Below, piece by piece: positions 32,766 to 42,716 of a stretch of 53,498 bases of DNA (the first letter of the stretch is position 1; each line of letters begins with the position of its first letter). Source of the stretch: Muribaculaceae bacterium (GTDB lineage Bacteria > Bacteroidota > Bacteroidia > Bacteroidales > Muribaculaceae); contig JAFYYG010000018.1 in assembly GCA_017557625.1 (NCBI GenBank), positions 1-53,498 of the forward strand, in the 5' to 3' direction. The notes below the pieces were generated by a model, which did no database searches, had not been told where the DNA came from, and saw only the letters and a program-made list of their open reading frames with translations. A program made the position numbers and the translations under genes.

Positions 32766-35700
32766 ATGAAAAAAATTCTATTACTTCTAATCACGCTTGT
32801 CGCGGGGCTTGTGGCGCATGCCACGCTCCAGACCGGCATCATTTTGCAAGGCGTGACGCGAACCGTTAACAACGTCACCATGTGCAGCTTTGCCATCCAG
32901 TCGAACTGGGGCGGTGACCAAATCCCCAGTCAGACTGGTTCAAGCTACACCTTCAGTAACGCTACAATGATTCACGGAACTGCCAACGTCACCCTCAACG
33001 GCACGCTCAACTTCCAGACGGGGACCTCGTTCGCCGACGTTATCACCAGCGGCACGTTCACGGTGACCATCGAGTCCAGCTCGCTGTGGTTCTATGGCGC
33101 CACGGTCCAGACCAGGAGCGGCACCGACGTCTCGGGCTGCTCCGCTTCGGTGAGCAGCAACAATCACACGCTCACCGTCACCATCCCGTCGGGCAAGACC
33201 TTCGGCTCTATCATTGTCGATTATGTGTCTAATCCGCCTATTTCTAGCAGCAACACCGTCATCAGCGGTTTGGAAAATTCTTATCTCTACTTAGGCGACC
33301 CCATCGAGCCGGAGCCTGTCGTCACCTACAATGGCGCCGTGCTCACCAAGGACACCGACTACACGCTCTCTTACTGGGGCAGCAACCGCGTGGGCACTGC
33401 TCAACTGACAGTGACTGGCACGGGCGAGTACGCCGGCGATATGCGTAAGAGCTACACCATCCGCAAGGTCGCCTTGACCGACTTCAACAGCTTAGGCAAC
33501 AACACCTACGAGATTGCCACGACCACCGACCTCAATTACCTCGCCCTCTATATCAGTGGCAACGACTACGGCTCGGGCATCACCTTCAAGCAGACCGCCG
33601 ACATCGCCTACAGCTACACCTCGGCATGGAACGCTGGTAACAACCATGAGAACAACTTCACCGCCATCGGCCGCTGGGGTCATTCTTTCCGGGGTACCTA
33701 CGACGGCCAGAACCACACAATCAGCGGAATACGCATCTACAAGAATGACACCACCGACTACGACACGAGCCAGGGACTCTTTGGCTACATCTCGAGCGGA
33801 GCTATCGTTAAGAACGTCATTCTCGCCGATGCCCGTATTACCGGTTACAACAATACCGGCGGCATCGTGGGCTACAACAGTGGAGCCATCGAGGACTGCC
33901 GGGTGGAGAGCAACGTATGGGTAAGAACCGCTAAAAAATGTAGCGCCGTTGGCGGCATTGCTGGCATCAGCAACGGCGCCAACACTACTGGCGTCGCCAT
34001 CCGCCGATGCACCTTCAAAGGCACCGTTTCTCACGGCGTAACCAATTCCACCAACATCGGCGGCATTGTAGGTACACTCACCAACAGCCCCGTCAGCAAC
34101 TGTCTTGCACTCGGTGCCTATGTCAGAGGCTATGACTACTCCGGTGCCATCGCAGGTATCAAAACCGGTACCAGCACCCTCACCGCCAACTACTATCACG
34201 ATTGTACAGTGAATAACAATGTAAACAGTGGAGCCTCTGTCAATGTCGGCGTGGGAATAGGCAGCGGCAGTGAAGACCAGGATGGCGCGCGCAGCGTCCA
34301 TGCCCTCACCCTTCCCGACGGTGTCACCGCCACGGGCGAGAGCGTTGATATCGACGGCGTGACCCACTATGCGGCAGGCACCACCGTCACACTCGCTTGC
34401 AGCAATGTGCCCGAGGGATATATGGTGAAATATTCGTTGGACGGCAACGCCATCACGGGCGATACCTTCACGATGCCAGCAGCCGATGCCACCGTCACAG
34501 TGCAAATTATTGCCATCGACTACTCCATCACCCTGCCGTCAGACCTTGAACACGCCACCGTGACCAGCGACAAGGCCACGGCGCACATTGGCGACACTGT
34601 CACGCTCACCTTCACACCCGAAGACGAGAGCTACATCGTCTCTTCGCTCACCGTGATGAATGGCAACAGCGAGGTGGAAGTAACCGCTGGCGAGAACAAC
34701 ACCTACACCTTCGTGATGCCTGCGGCAAACGTCACCGTGAATGTGGAGATACAGCGGCTGCGCTACGTCTTCAACAGCGAGACTGGGGTTTTGAAGCTTA
34801 TCTACGGCGCGTTCAACAAGGACAACAAGTGGGGCAGCGACGTACGCAAAGCCGAGGTCACAAGCGTCACCGCCACCAATGAGGTGAGATTTACCGGCGA
34901 CTGCTCAGATCTGTTTAACGGTTTCACCAATTGCACGAGCATGGATTTGAGCAATGTCAATACCGACAGCGTTACCAACATGAACTGTATGTTCATAATC
35001 TGCTCGGCGTTGACCTCGCTTGATCTATCTAGCTGGAACACCGCAGCAGTCACCGACATGGGCTATATGTTCCAACTATGCTCAAGCCTCGAGTCGCTCG
35101 ACCTCACTGGCTGGAATACTGCCAATGTTACCAACATGAACAGCATGTTCGAGTCCTGCATTAGCCTCACCACTCTCGAGGGCATCTCAAACTGGAACAC
35201 GGCGGCGGTCACCGAAATGAACAATATGTTCAACAGCTGCAAGGCGTTGACCTCTCTTGATCTATCAAGCTGGAACACCGCAGCAGTCACCGAAATGGGC
35301 CGCATGTTCTACAACTGCTTGGCGTTGACCACACTCGACCTCTCGGGATGGAACACGGCGGCAGTCACTTTCATGGAAGGCATGTTCAGTTTGTGCTCGA
35401 ACTTGACCACGATTGAGGGCATTTCAAACTGGAACACTGCTGAGGTTACTAACATGAGTGTCATGTTCCACAAATGCTCGAGCCTGACTTCTCTCGACCT
35501 GTCGGGTTGGGATACAGACAAGGTCGAAACTATTAATGACGGGACTAATGGCATGTTCTCATACTGCTCGAACCTCACCTCGCTTAACCTCACGGGCTGG
35601 AATATGGGCAATATCACTGACATGAGATACATGTTCTTCAAATGCTCGAGCTTGACCACGCTCGAAGGCATATCGGGGTGGGATGTGAGCAATGTCACCG

Positions 35701-38700
35701 ATATGCACAGCATGTTCTACAGCTGCTCGAGCCTCGGCTCGCTCGACCTTTCTGGTTGGAATACCTCGGAGGTCACCAGAATGAATGCCATGTTCTATGG
35801 CTGCTCTAACCTAGCCACCATCTACGCTGGCAAGGAATGGAACACCGAGAACGTCACCAGTTCGGGTGGAATGTTCGAGAACTGCACCTCGCTGGTGGGA
35901 GGCATGAGTACGACCTACGACGCTGACCATGTTGATGGCGAATACGCCCGCTACGACCAAGGCGATGACGAGCCGGGCTACCTCACTGGAGTGTTCACGC
36001 TCCTCCTGCCCGAGGATGTGACCACCACCGCTGTTGCCACGCTCACCCACAATGGAGTGAACTATTACAAGGGCGGCAGCGACATCACCCTTGCCTATAA
36101 CGGCACGCCACCCGACGGCACGCGCTTCTACCACTTCACCGTGGGCGGCGAGCCCATCGATGGCGACACCTTCGCGATGCCTTTCGCCGATGCCGAGATT
36201 GGTGTCGAGTACCAGGCACGCTACACCTACGACAGCACAACCGGCGTGCTCGCGCTCAACTACGGTGAGTTCAACAATGACAACAAGTGGGGCAGCGATG
36301 TGAACCCAGATAATGTCACGAGCGTCACCGCCACCAGCGACGTGAGCTTCACTGGCGATTGCTCACAGTTGTTCTATAACTTCACCAATTGCACGAGCAT
36401 AGACCTGAACAATGTTAACACCAGCGAGATGACATCTAGTTACAATATGTTCAACGGCTGCTCGAGCCTGACCTCGCTCGACCTCTCGGGCTGGAACACT
36501 GCGAGTGTTACCGACATGAGTAGAATGTTCTTCGACTGTGCGGACCTCACTACGCTCGACCTCTCGGGCTGGAACACAGGCAATGTCACCGACATGAGCT
36601 TTATGTTCTCCTACAACCCGAGTTTGGACTCGCTCGACCTCTCGGGCTGGAATACCGGCAATGTCATCTTAATGGATGACATGTTCCTAAAGTGCACGGG
36701 CTTGACTACGCTCAATGTCTCGGGCTGGAACACTGGCAACGTCACCAACATGATTTCTATGTTCTCTTATTGCTCTAAACTCGAGATGCTCGACCTCTCG
36801 GGCTGGAACACTGCCAATGTCACCGACATAAACTCCATGTTCGACGGCTGCTCGAGTCTTACCTCGCTCAACCTCTCGGGCTGGAACACTGGCAAAGTCA
36901 CCAAAATGAATGGTATGTTCTACGGTTGCTCGAGTCTGACATCGCTCGACCTCTCGGGCTGGAACACCGCGAGTGTCACCGAAATAAGCGCCATGTTCAT
37001 GGGCTGCTCAAGTCTTGACTCGCTCAACCTGTCGGGCTGGAACAATACAAATGTCACATATATGGATAAGTTGTTCTCTGGCTGCTCGAGCCTTACCTCG
37101 CTCGACCTTACGAACTTTGAAACCACTAGAGTCAATGAAATGAGCAATATGTTTGAAGGTTGCTCGAGCCTAACCTCGCTTGACCTCTCGGGCTGGAACA
37201 CTGGCAACGTATGCAGATTGAATGCTATGTTCAGCGGCTGCTCGAGCCTTACCTCGCTCAACCTCTCGGGTTGGAATGTGAGCAATGTCACCGACATGAG
37301 CGTCATGTTCAACGGGTGCTCGAGCCTGACTGCGCTCGATGTCTCGGGCTGGAACACCAGCAATGTTGAGTACATGAATAATATGTTCTCTGGCTGCACG
37401 GGTCTTACCACGCTCGACCTTACTGGCTGGAACACCAGCAATGTCGAGAACATGAATAATATGTTCTACGGTTGCACGGGTCTCACTACCATCTACGCTG
37501 GTAATGGATGGAGTGCCGAGGATGTCTATTTGGGCACAAATCAAATGTTCGAGAACTGCACCTCACTGGTGGGCGGCATGGGCACCACATTCGACCCTAA
37601 CCACACCGATGGCGAGTACGCCCGCTACGACCACGGCGATGATGAGCCGGGCTACCTCACTGGTGTGTTCGCGCTTACTCTGCCCGAGTATGTGATCACC
37701 ACTGCGGTTGCCACGCTCACACACAATGGGGTGAACCTCTATGCCGCTGGCGACACCATCACGCTGAGTTACAGCGGTGAGGTGCCCGAGGGCTATGCCC
37801 CCGTTTATTCGGTGAACGGCATCGCCATCAGCGGCAACACGTTCACGATGCCGTTTGAGGATGCCACCGTAACCGTCGAGGTGCAGCGACTGCGCTACAT
37901 CTACGATAGCGAGACCCACGAGCTGGCTCTCATCTTTGGTCCCTTCAACAAGGACAACAAGTGGGGCGACGACGTGCCCATCGGCGATGTGACGAGCGTG
38001 ACCGCCACCGAAGAGGTGAGCTTCACCGACGACTGCTCATACCTGTTCGCCAACTTCGATAATTGCGAGAGCATGGATTTGAGCAAAGTAAATACCGACA
38101 ACGTTACTAACATGTACGGGATGTTCTCTATTTGCTCGAGCCTCGGCTCGCTCGACCTCTCGAGTTGGAACATCGCCAATGTCACCAACATGACCGCCAT
38201 GTTCTACGGTTGCAAGAGCCTCGAGACGTTTAACCTCTCGACATGGGATGTAAGCAATGTCACTGACATGGGCTCCATGTTCGGCAACTGCACGGGCCTG
38301 ACGACACTCGACCTCAAAGGTTGGGATGTGAGCAATGTCACCAACACAGCTACCATGTTCACTACCTGCTCGAGCCTGACTGCGCTCGATGTCTCGGACT
38401 GGATCATCGGCTCTGCCAACTTGACCAGCATGTTCCTGGGCTGCACGGGCCTGACGACACTCGACCTCTCGACATGGGACACCAGCAATGTCACCGACAT
38501 GAATGGTATGTTCATCAACTGCTCGAGCCTGACCACCATCTATGCGGGTGAGGGCTGGAGCACCGAGAATGTCACCAACTCAAATAGCATGTTTGTGGGT
38601 TGCACCAACTTGGTGGGCGGCATGGGCACGACATATGATGAGAACCATATCGATGGCGAGTACGCCTGCATGGACCGCGGCGGTGACGAGCCGGGCTATC

Positions 38701-41700
38701 TCACGGGTGTGTTCGCGCTCACCCTTCCCGAGGATGTGACCGCCTCACCAGCTGCCACGCTCACCCACGGCGACGAGAACCTCTATGCCGCTGGCAGCGA
38801 GGTCACGCTGAGTTACAGCGGTGAGGTGCCCGAGGGCTATGCCCCAGTTTATTCCGTGAACGGCAATGCCATCCAGGGCGACACATTCGATATGCCGTTT
38901 GAAGATGCCACCGTCACCGTCGAGGTGCAGCGACTGCGCTACATCTACGATAGCGAGACCCACGAGCTGGCGCTCCTCTTTGGTCCCTTCAACAAAAATG
39001 ACAAGTGGGGCGACGACGTTCCCATCGATTCCGTGACAAGCGTGACCGCCACCGACCAGGTGAGCTTCACCGGCGATTGCGGACAACTGTTCACCAATTT
39101 CACTAATTGCATTAGCATGGATTTGAGCCTGGTCAATACCGACAGCGTCACCGTTACAGCCTTTATGTTCGGCTCCTGCTCGAGCCTCGAGACGCTCAAC
39201 CTCAGTGGCTGGAACACGGGCAACGTCACCAACATGGCCTACATGTTCGCCACCTGCCATAGTCTGACCACCATCGAGGGGCTGTCGGACTTCGACACGG
39301 GCAATCTCACTATTATGACGAACATGTTCTTCAATTGCAGGAGCCTCGAGACACTCGACCTCAGTAGTTGGAACACCGGCAATGTCACCAATATGAGTAA
39401 CATGTTCGGTGGATGCACGAGTCTCCAATCGCTTAACCTCAGTGGCTGGGATGTGAGCGAGGCCCCCAACATGAAGTTAATGTTCAACGGCTGCTCGAGC
39501 CTGACCACGCTTGATGTGTCGGACTGGACCATCGGCAGTGCCAACTTTATCAATCTGTTCCTGGGCTGCACGGGTATCAGGACGCTCGACCTCTCGACAT
39601 GGAATACTTCGGGGGTCATCGCCATGCATACCATGTTCCAGGACTGCTCGAACCTGACGACCATCTACGTGGGTGAGGGTTGGAGCACCGAGAGCGTCAC
39701 AAATACAGGTTCATTATTCGGTGGCTGCACTTCACTGGTTGGCGGCATGGGCACCACCTTCGACCCTGACCACATCGGTCTCGACTACGCCCACATCGAC
39801 GGCGGCCCCGATAACCCAGGCTACCTCACCGAAAAGTTGCCACGCTACACCTACAACCCCGAGACTGGCGAGCTTGCGCTTATATGGGGCGAGTTCAACA
39901 AGGACGACAAGTGGGGCGATGACGTGCCCATCGATTCCGTGACAAGCGTGACCGCCACCGACGAGGTGAGCTTCACCGGCGACTGCTCACAGTTGTTCCG
40001 TGGTTTCCGTAACTGCACGAGCATGGACTTGAGCAAAGTAAATACCGACAGTGTCACCAGCATGGGCGTCATGTTCGCTGGCTGCTCGAGCCTAAATTCT
40101 CTCGACATCTCAAGTTGGAACACTGCCAATGTCACTAACATGGCCGTCATGTTCCAGGTCTGCCAGAGCCTCGAGACACTCGACATTTCGAGTTGGGACG
40201 TGAGCAATGTCACTGACATGGGCGTCATGTTCTATGGCTGCACGAGCCTCGAAACACTCAACCTCAAGAGCTGGGACGTGAGCAATGTAACCAGCATGGG
40301 CAACATGTTCAACGGGTGCTCGAGCCTGACTGCGCTCGATGTCTCGAACTGGAACATCGGCAGTGCCTCATTACAAATGATGTTCTTGAATTGCACGGGA
40401 TTGACGACTCTCGACCTCTCTACTTGGGACACCAGCAATGTCACTAACATGGGCAATATGTTCACCCAATGTTCGAGCCTGACCACGCTTGACCTCTCAA
40501 GCTGGGACACCGGCAATGTCACCAACATGGGCTCCATGTTTGCTGGCAGCGCTAATCTCACCACCATCTACGTTGGTGAAGGCTGGACTACTGAGAACGT
40601 CACCAGTTCGGGTGGAATGTTCGGTGGCTGCACCTCGCTGGTTGGCGGCATGGGCACAACCTACGACGCTGACCATACCGATGCCGAGTATGCCCACATC
40701 GATGGCGGCCCCGAGAACCCAGGCTACTTCACCGAGTGGAGGCCTCGCTACACCTTCAACCCAGAGACTGGCGTGCTCGCGCTCAACTGGGGCGAGTTCA
40801 ACAAGGATGACAAGTGGGGCGATGACGTGCCCGCTGAGGCAGTCACGAGCGTGACCGCCACCAGCGACGTGAGCTTCACTGGCGACTGTTCGGAACTGTT
40901 CTACAATTTCAAGAATTGCACGAGCATGGACTTGAACAATGTGAATACCGACAGCGTCACCAGCATGAGCGGCATGTTCAGCCACTGCAATAGTTTGACC
41001 TCGCTCGACCTCTCGGGGTGGAATACCAACAGCGTCACCGACATGAGCTATATGTTCTATATCTGCGAGAACCTCGAGACGCTCGATGTCTCGGGCTTCG
41101 ACACTGGCAATGTCACCAACATGAGCAGTATGTTCAACTATTGTAAGAGCCTCGAATCGCTCGATGTCTCGGGCTTCGACACTGGCAATGTCACCGACAT
41201 GAGCGACATGTTCCGTGAGTGCCAGAGCCTCGAAGTGCTTGATGTCTCGGGCTTCGACACTGGCAATGTCACCGACATGAACGCCATGTTCTGTGGCTGC
41301 ATTGCCCTCGAGACGCTCGATGTCACGGGCTTCGACACGGGCAATGTCACCGACATGAGTGCCATGTTCATCGCCTGCAAAGCCTTCGAGACACTCGATG
41401 TTACGGGCTTCAACACGAGCAATGTCACCGACATGAACAACATGTTCGCCTACTGCGAGAACCTCTGCTCAATCGACCTCTCGAACTTTGACACCAGCAA
41501 CGTCACCAACATGTTCTTCCTGTTCTGCGGCGACACGAACCTGACGACCATCTACGTAGGTGAAGGCTGGACTACCGAGAACGTCACTGAATCGTTTTTG
41601 ATGTTCAACGAGTGCACCTCGCTGGTGGGCGGCATGGGCACCACTTACGACGCTAACCATATCGATGCCGAGTACGCTCACATCGACGGCGGCACGGAGA

Positions 41701-42485
41701 ACCCAGGCTACTTCACCGCAGCCATGACCTCCATCACGCTCGCCGAGATGCTTGAAAACGGTGTTGATGGTGAGAATTACATCATCAGCGATGACCTTGC
41801 AGTGGTTGACAGAAATGAGGCAACTGGTCAGTACTTCGTGAGCGACGGCAACGGCAACTGGATTGCCATCAATGCCGGCGACTTCTATAACAACGAATTG
41901 GCAAGCCTCAAGGGCGGCTTCGTGAAAGGCACATTAGGCGGCATGGACCTGAACCCATACTTCACCCTCTCAGCAGCTCCAGTAGAGGGCGAGGATGTGG
42001 AGCCTGTTGAGCCTACAGAGTACAGCCTTGCCAACGAGTTTGCGCCGAAGGTTAACGAGGTGATCATTGTCAAGAAGGCTTACTACAAGGCTAGCGAGAA
42101 TGCTTTGCGAGCCTACGCTCCAGGCAACGGCGTTCAGGGCCAGAGCCTCACCGTTGACACCAGCTTCGGCGACTTCGACTTCGTTGACGGCCAGGCTTAC
42201 GATGTGCAGGGTGTCATCAACATCAAGGAGCCGTGGAGTGCTAAGGCTGGCCTGATGGATTATGACTTCCCATTCCAGAACTACATGATAAAGGCCACCG
42301 GTGTTGAGGAGATTGATCCTGTAACAGATATCAATGGTCCGTGTGTAGATTACGGCAGCGACATCGTCAATGTTTATAACGCTAAAGGACAGTTGATAAA
42401 GAGCAACGTCAAAGCCTCAGAAGCAACCCAAGGCTTACCACGCGGCGTTTACATCATTGGCAACAAGAAAGTCTATGTGGAATAA
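32766..42485 (+). CDS. Giant BspA-type leucine-rich-repeat surface protein
   Basis: The 3239-residue protein starts at the ATG at 32766 (MKKILLLLITLVAGLVAHA, signal peptide); the frame opens upstream at 32694, before the promoter. Residues about 160-235 form an Ig-like domain, and about 236-500 contain GLUG-like motifs (GGIVGYNSGAIEDC). Residues about 515-665 are two bacterial-repeat beta modules. Six BspA/DUF285 repeat blocks then start near residues 666, 1152, 1710, 2058, 2360 and 2660. Each opens with a conserved cap (KWG-D-V...VTSVTATxxVSFTGDC) followed by 23-25-residue repeats of the form MFxxCSSLTSLDLSGWNTxNVTDM. A domain of about 200 residues follows from 2988. The last 38 residues (VNVYNAKGQLIKS...GLPRGVYIIGNKKVYV) resemble a T9SS C-terminal signal. 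Likely secreted or surface-attached adhesin; BspA relatives bind host matrix or other bacteria. Confidence 0.93.
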   Translation: MKKILLLLITLVAGLVAHATLQTGIILQGVTRTVNNVTMCSFAIQSNWGGDQIPSQTGSSYTFSNATMIHGTANVTLNGTLNFQTGTSFADVITSGTFTVTIESSSLWFYGATVQTRSGTDVSGCSASVSSNNHTLTVTIPSGKTFGSIIVDYVSNPPISSSNTVISGLENSYLYLGDPIEPEPVVTYNGAVLTKDTDYTLSYWGSNRVGTAQLTVTGTGEYAGDMRKSYTIRKVALTDFNSLGNNTYEIATTTDLNYLALYISGNDYGSGITFKQTADIAYSYTSAWNAGNNHENNFTAIGRWGHSFRGTYDGQNHTISGIRIYKNDTTDYDTSQGLFGYISSGAIVKNVILADARITGYNNTGGIVGYNSGAIEDCRVESNVWVRTAKKCSAVGGIAGISNGANTTGVAIRRCTFKGTVSHGVTNSTNIGGIVGTLTNSPVSNCLALGAYVRGYDYSGAIAGIKTGTSTLTANYYHDCTVNNNVNSGASVNVGVGIGSGSEDQDGARSVHALTLPDGVTATGESVDIDGVTHYAAGTTVTLACSNVPEGYMVKYSLDGNAITGDTFTMPAADATVTVQIIAIDYSITLPSDLEHATVTSDKATAHIGDTVTLTFTPEDESYIVSSLTVMNGNSEVEVTAGENNTYTFVMPAANVTVNVEIQRLRYVFNSETGVLKLIYGAFNKDNKWGSDVRKAEVTSVTATNEVRFTGDCSDLFNGFTNCTSMDLSNVNTDSVTNMNCMFIICSALTSLDLSSWNTAAVTDMGYMFQLCSSLESLDLTGWNTANVTNMNSMFESCISLTTLEGISNWNTAAVTEMNNMFNSCKALTSLDLSSWNTAAVTEMGRMFYNCLALTTLDLSGWNTAAVTFMEGMFSLCSNLTTIEGISNWNTAEVTNMSVMFHKCSSLTSLDLSGWDTDKVETINDGTNGMFSYCSNLTSLNLTGWNMGNITDMRYMFFKCSSLTTLEGISGWDVSNVTDMHSMFYSCSSLGSLDLSGWNTSEVTRMNAMFYGCSNLATIYAGKEWNTENVTSSGGMFENCTSLVGGMSTTYDADHVDGEYARYDQGDDEPGYLTGVFTLLLPEDVTTTAVATLTHNGVNYYKGGSDITLAYNGTPPDGTRFYHFTVGGEPIDGDTFAMPFADAEIGVEYQARYTYDSTTGVLALNYGEFNNDNKWGSDVNPDNVTSVTATSDVSFTGDCSQLFYNFTNCTSIDLNNVNTSEMTSSYNMFNGCSSLTSLDLSGWNTASVTDMSRMFFDCADLTTLDLSGWNTGNVTDMSFMFSYNPSLDSLDLSGWNTGNVILMDDMFLKCTGLTTLNVSGWNTGNVTNMISMFSYCSKLEMLDLSGWNTANVTDINSMFDGCSSLTSLNLSGWNTGKVTKMNGMFYGCSSLTSLDLSGWNTASVTEISAMFMGCSSLDSLNLSGWNNTNVTYMDKLFSGCSSLTSLDLTNFETTRVNEMSNMFEGCSSLTSLDLSGWNTGNVCRLNAMFSGCSSLTSLNLSGWNVSNVTDMSVMFNGCSSLTALDVSGWNTSNVEYMNNMFSGCTGLTTLDLTGWNTSNVENMNNMFYGCTGLTTIYAGNGWSAEDVYLGTNQMFENCTSLVGGMGTTFDPNHTDGEYARYDHGDDEPGYLTGVFALTLPEYVITTAVATLTHNGVNLYAAGDTITLSYSGEVPEGYAPVYSVNGIAISGNTFTMPFEDATVTVEVQRLRYIYDSETHELALIFGPFNKDNKWGDDVPIGDVTSVTATEEVSFTDDCSYLFANFDNCESMDLSKVNTDNVTNMYGMFSICSSLGSLDLSSWNIANVTNMTAMFYGCKSLETFNLSTWDVSNVTDMGSMFGNCTGLTTLDLKGWDVSNVTNTATMFTTCSSLTALDVSDWIIGSANLTSMFLGCTGLTTLDLSTWDTSNVTDMNGMFINCSSLTTIYAGEGWSTENVTNSNSMFVGCTNLVGGMGTTYDENHIDGEYACMDRGGDEPGYLTGVFALTLPEDVTASPAATLTHGDENLYAAGSEVTLSYSGEVPEGYAPVYSVNGNAIQGDTFDMPFEDATVTVEVQRLRYIYDSETHELALLFGPFNKNDKWGDDVPIDSVTSVTATDQVSFTGDCGQLFTNFTNCISMDLSLVNTDSVTVTAFMFGSCSSLETLNLSGWNTGNVTNMAYMFATCHSLTTIEGLSDFDTGNLTIMTNMFFNCRSLETLDLSSWNTGNVTNMSNMFGGCTSLQSLNLSGWDVSEAPNMKLMFNGCSSLTTLDVSDWTIGSANFINLFLGCTGIRTLDLSTWNTSGVIAMHTMFQDCSNLTTIYVGEGWSTESVTNTGSLFGGCTSLVGGMGTTFDPDHIGLDYAHIDGGPDNPGYLTEKLPRYTYNPETGELALIWGEFNKDDKWGDDVPIDSVTSVTATDEVSFTGDCSQLFRGFRNCTSMDLSKVNTDSVTSMGVMFAGCSSLNSLDISSWNTANVTNMAVMFQVCQSLETLDISSWDVSNVTDMGVMFYGCTSLETLNLKSWDVSNVTSMGNMFNGCSSLTALDVSNWNIGSASLQMMFLNCTGLTTLDLSTWDTSNVTNMGNMFTQCSSLTTLDLSSWDTGNVTNMGSMFAGSANLTTIYVGEGWTTENVTSSGGMFGGCTSLVGGMGTTYDADHTDAEYAHIDGGPENPGYFTEWRPRYTFNPETGVLALNWGEFNKDDKWGDDVPAEAVTSVTATSDVSFTGDCSELFYNFKNCTSMDLNNVNTDSVTSMSGMFSHCNSLTSLDLSGWNTNSVTDMSYMFYICENLETLDVSGFDTGNVTNMSSMFNYCKSLESLDVSGFDTGNVTDMSDMFRECQSLEVLDVSGFDTGNVTDMNAMFCGCIALETLDVTGFDTGNVTDMSAMFIACKAFETLDVTGFNTSNVTDMNNMFAYCENLCSIDLSNFDTSNVTNMFFLFCGDTNLTTIYVGEGWTTENVTESFLMFNECTSLVGGMGTTYDANHIDAEYAHIDGGTENPGYFTAAMTSITLAEMLENGVDGENYIISDDLAVVDRNEATGQYFVSDGNGNWIAINAGDFYNNELASLKGGFVKGTLGGMDLNPYFTLSAAPVEGEDVEPVEPTEYSLANEFAPKVNEVIIVKKAYYKASENALRAYAPGNGVQGQSLTVDTSFGDFDFVDGQAYDVQGVINIKEPWSAKAGLMDYDFPFQNYMIKATGVEEIDPVTDINGPCVDYGSDIVNVYNAKGQLIKSNVKASEATQGLPRGVYIIGNKKVYVE

Positions 42486-42492
42486 GGTAACT

Positions 42493-42520
42493 CAAGCCTC
42501 TAAAGATCTTTAGAGGCTTG
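42493..42520 (+). terminator. Perfect 28-bp palindrome after the BspA-type gene
   Basis: CAAGCCTCTAAAGA is followed directly by its exact reverse complement, 8 nt after the stop. Only a short T-run follows, so it may be a weak terminator or RNA-end stabiliser. Confidence 0.6.
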
Positions 42521-42618
42521 AAGTTTAGAGGTTAGTGTTTAGAGAAGATTATTTTCAAAATTTTCAACATTTCACACTGATTATCACCTAACCACTAAGA
42601 TTATCCTGAATCATTCAG

Positions 42619-42651
42619 AAAAGCCCACCGATGCGCTCGGTGGGCTTTTTT
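42619..42651. terminator. Strong, probably bidirectional terminator
   Basis: AAAAGCCCACCGA pairs perfectly with TCGGTGGGCTTTT around a 5-nt loop, followed by two more T residues on the plus strand. It separates the convergent BspA-type and valS genes. Confidence 0.9.
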
Positions 42652-42663
42652 GACGGCTGGCAG

Positions 42664-42682
42664 ACCACGGCGGAGCCGTGGT
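42664..42682. other. Hairpin ACCACGGC-GGA-GCCGTGGT
   Basis: A perfect 8-bp stem with a GGA loop, about 35 bp beyond the valS stop codon. It resembles the small hairpins of the dispersed repeats but lacks the family A linker. Confidence 0.55.
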
Positions 42683-42716
42683 ACAGGGGACCTCTCGATT
42701 TGTATCTCGCTCTTGA

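Noticed and set aside
34802-41700. Many plus- and minus-strand open frames within the BspA-type gene
   Set aside because: They repeat with the period of the LRR units on the other strand or in other frames and so are shadows of the repeats.
34980-41720. Possible CRISPR-like array because of regular short repeats
   Set aside because: The repeats are coding, degenerate and have a period of about 70-75 bp in one continuous reading frame; no identical repeats with unique spacers and no cas genes.
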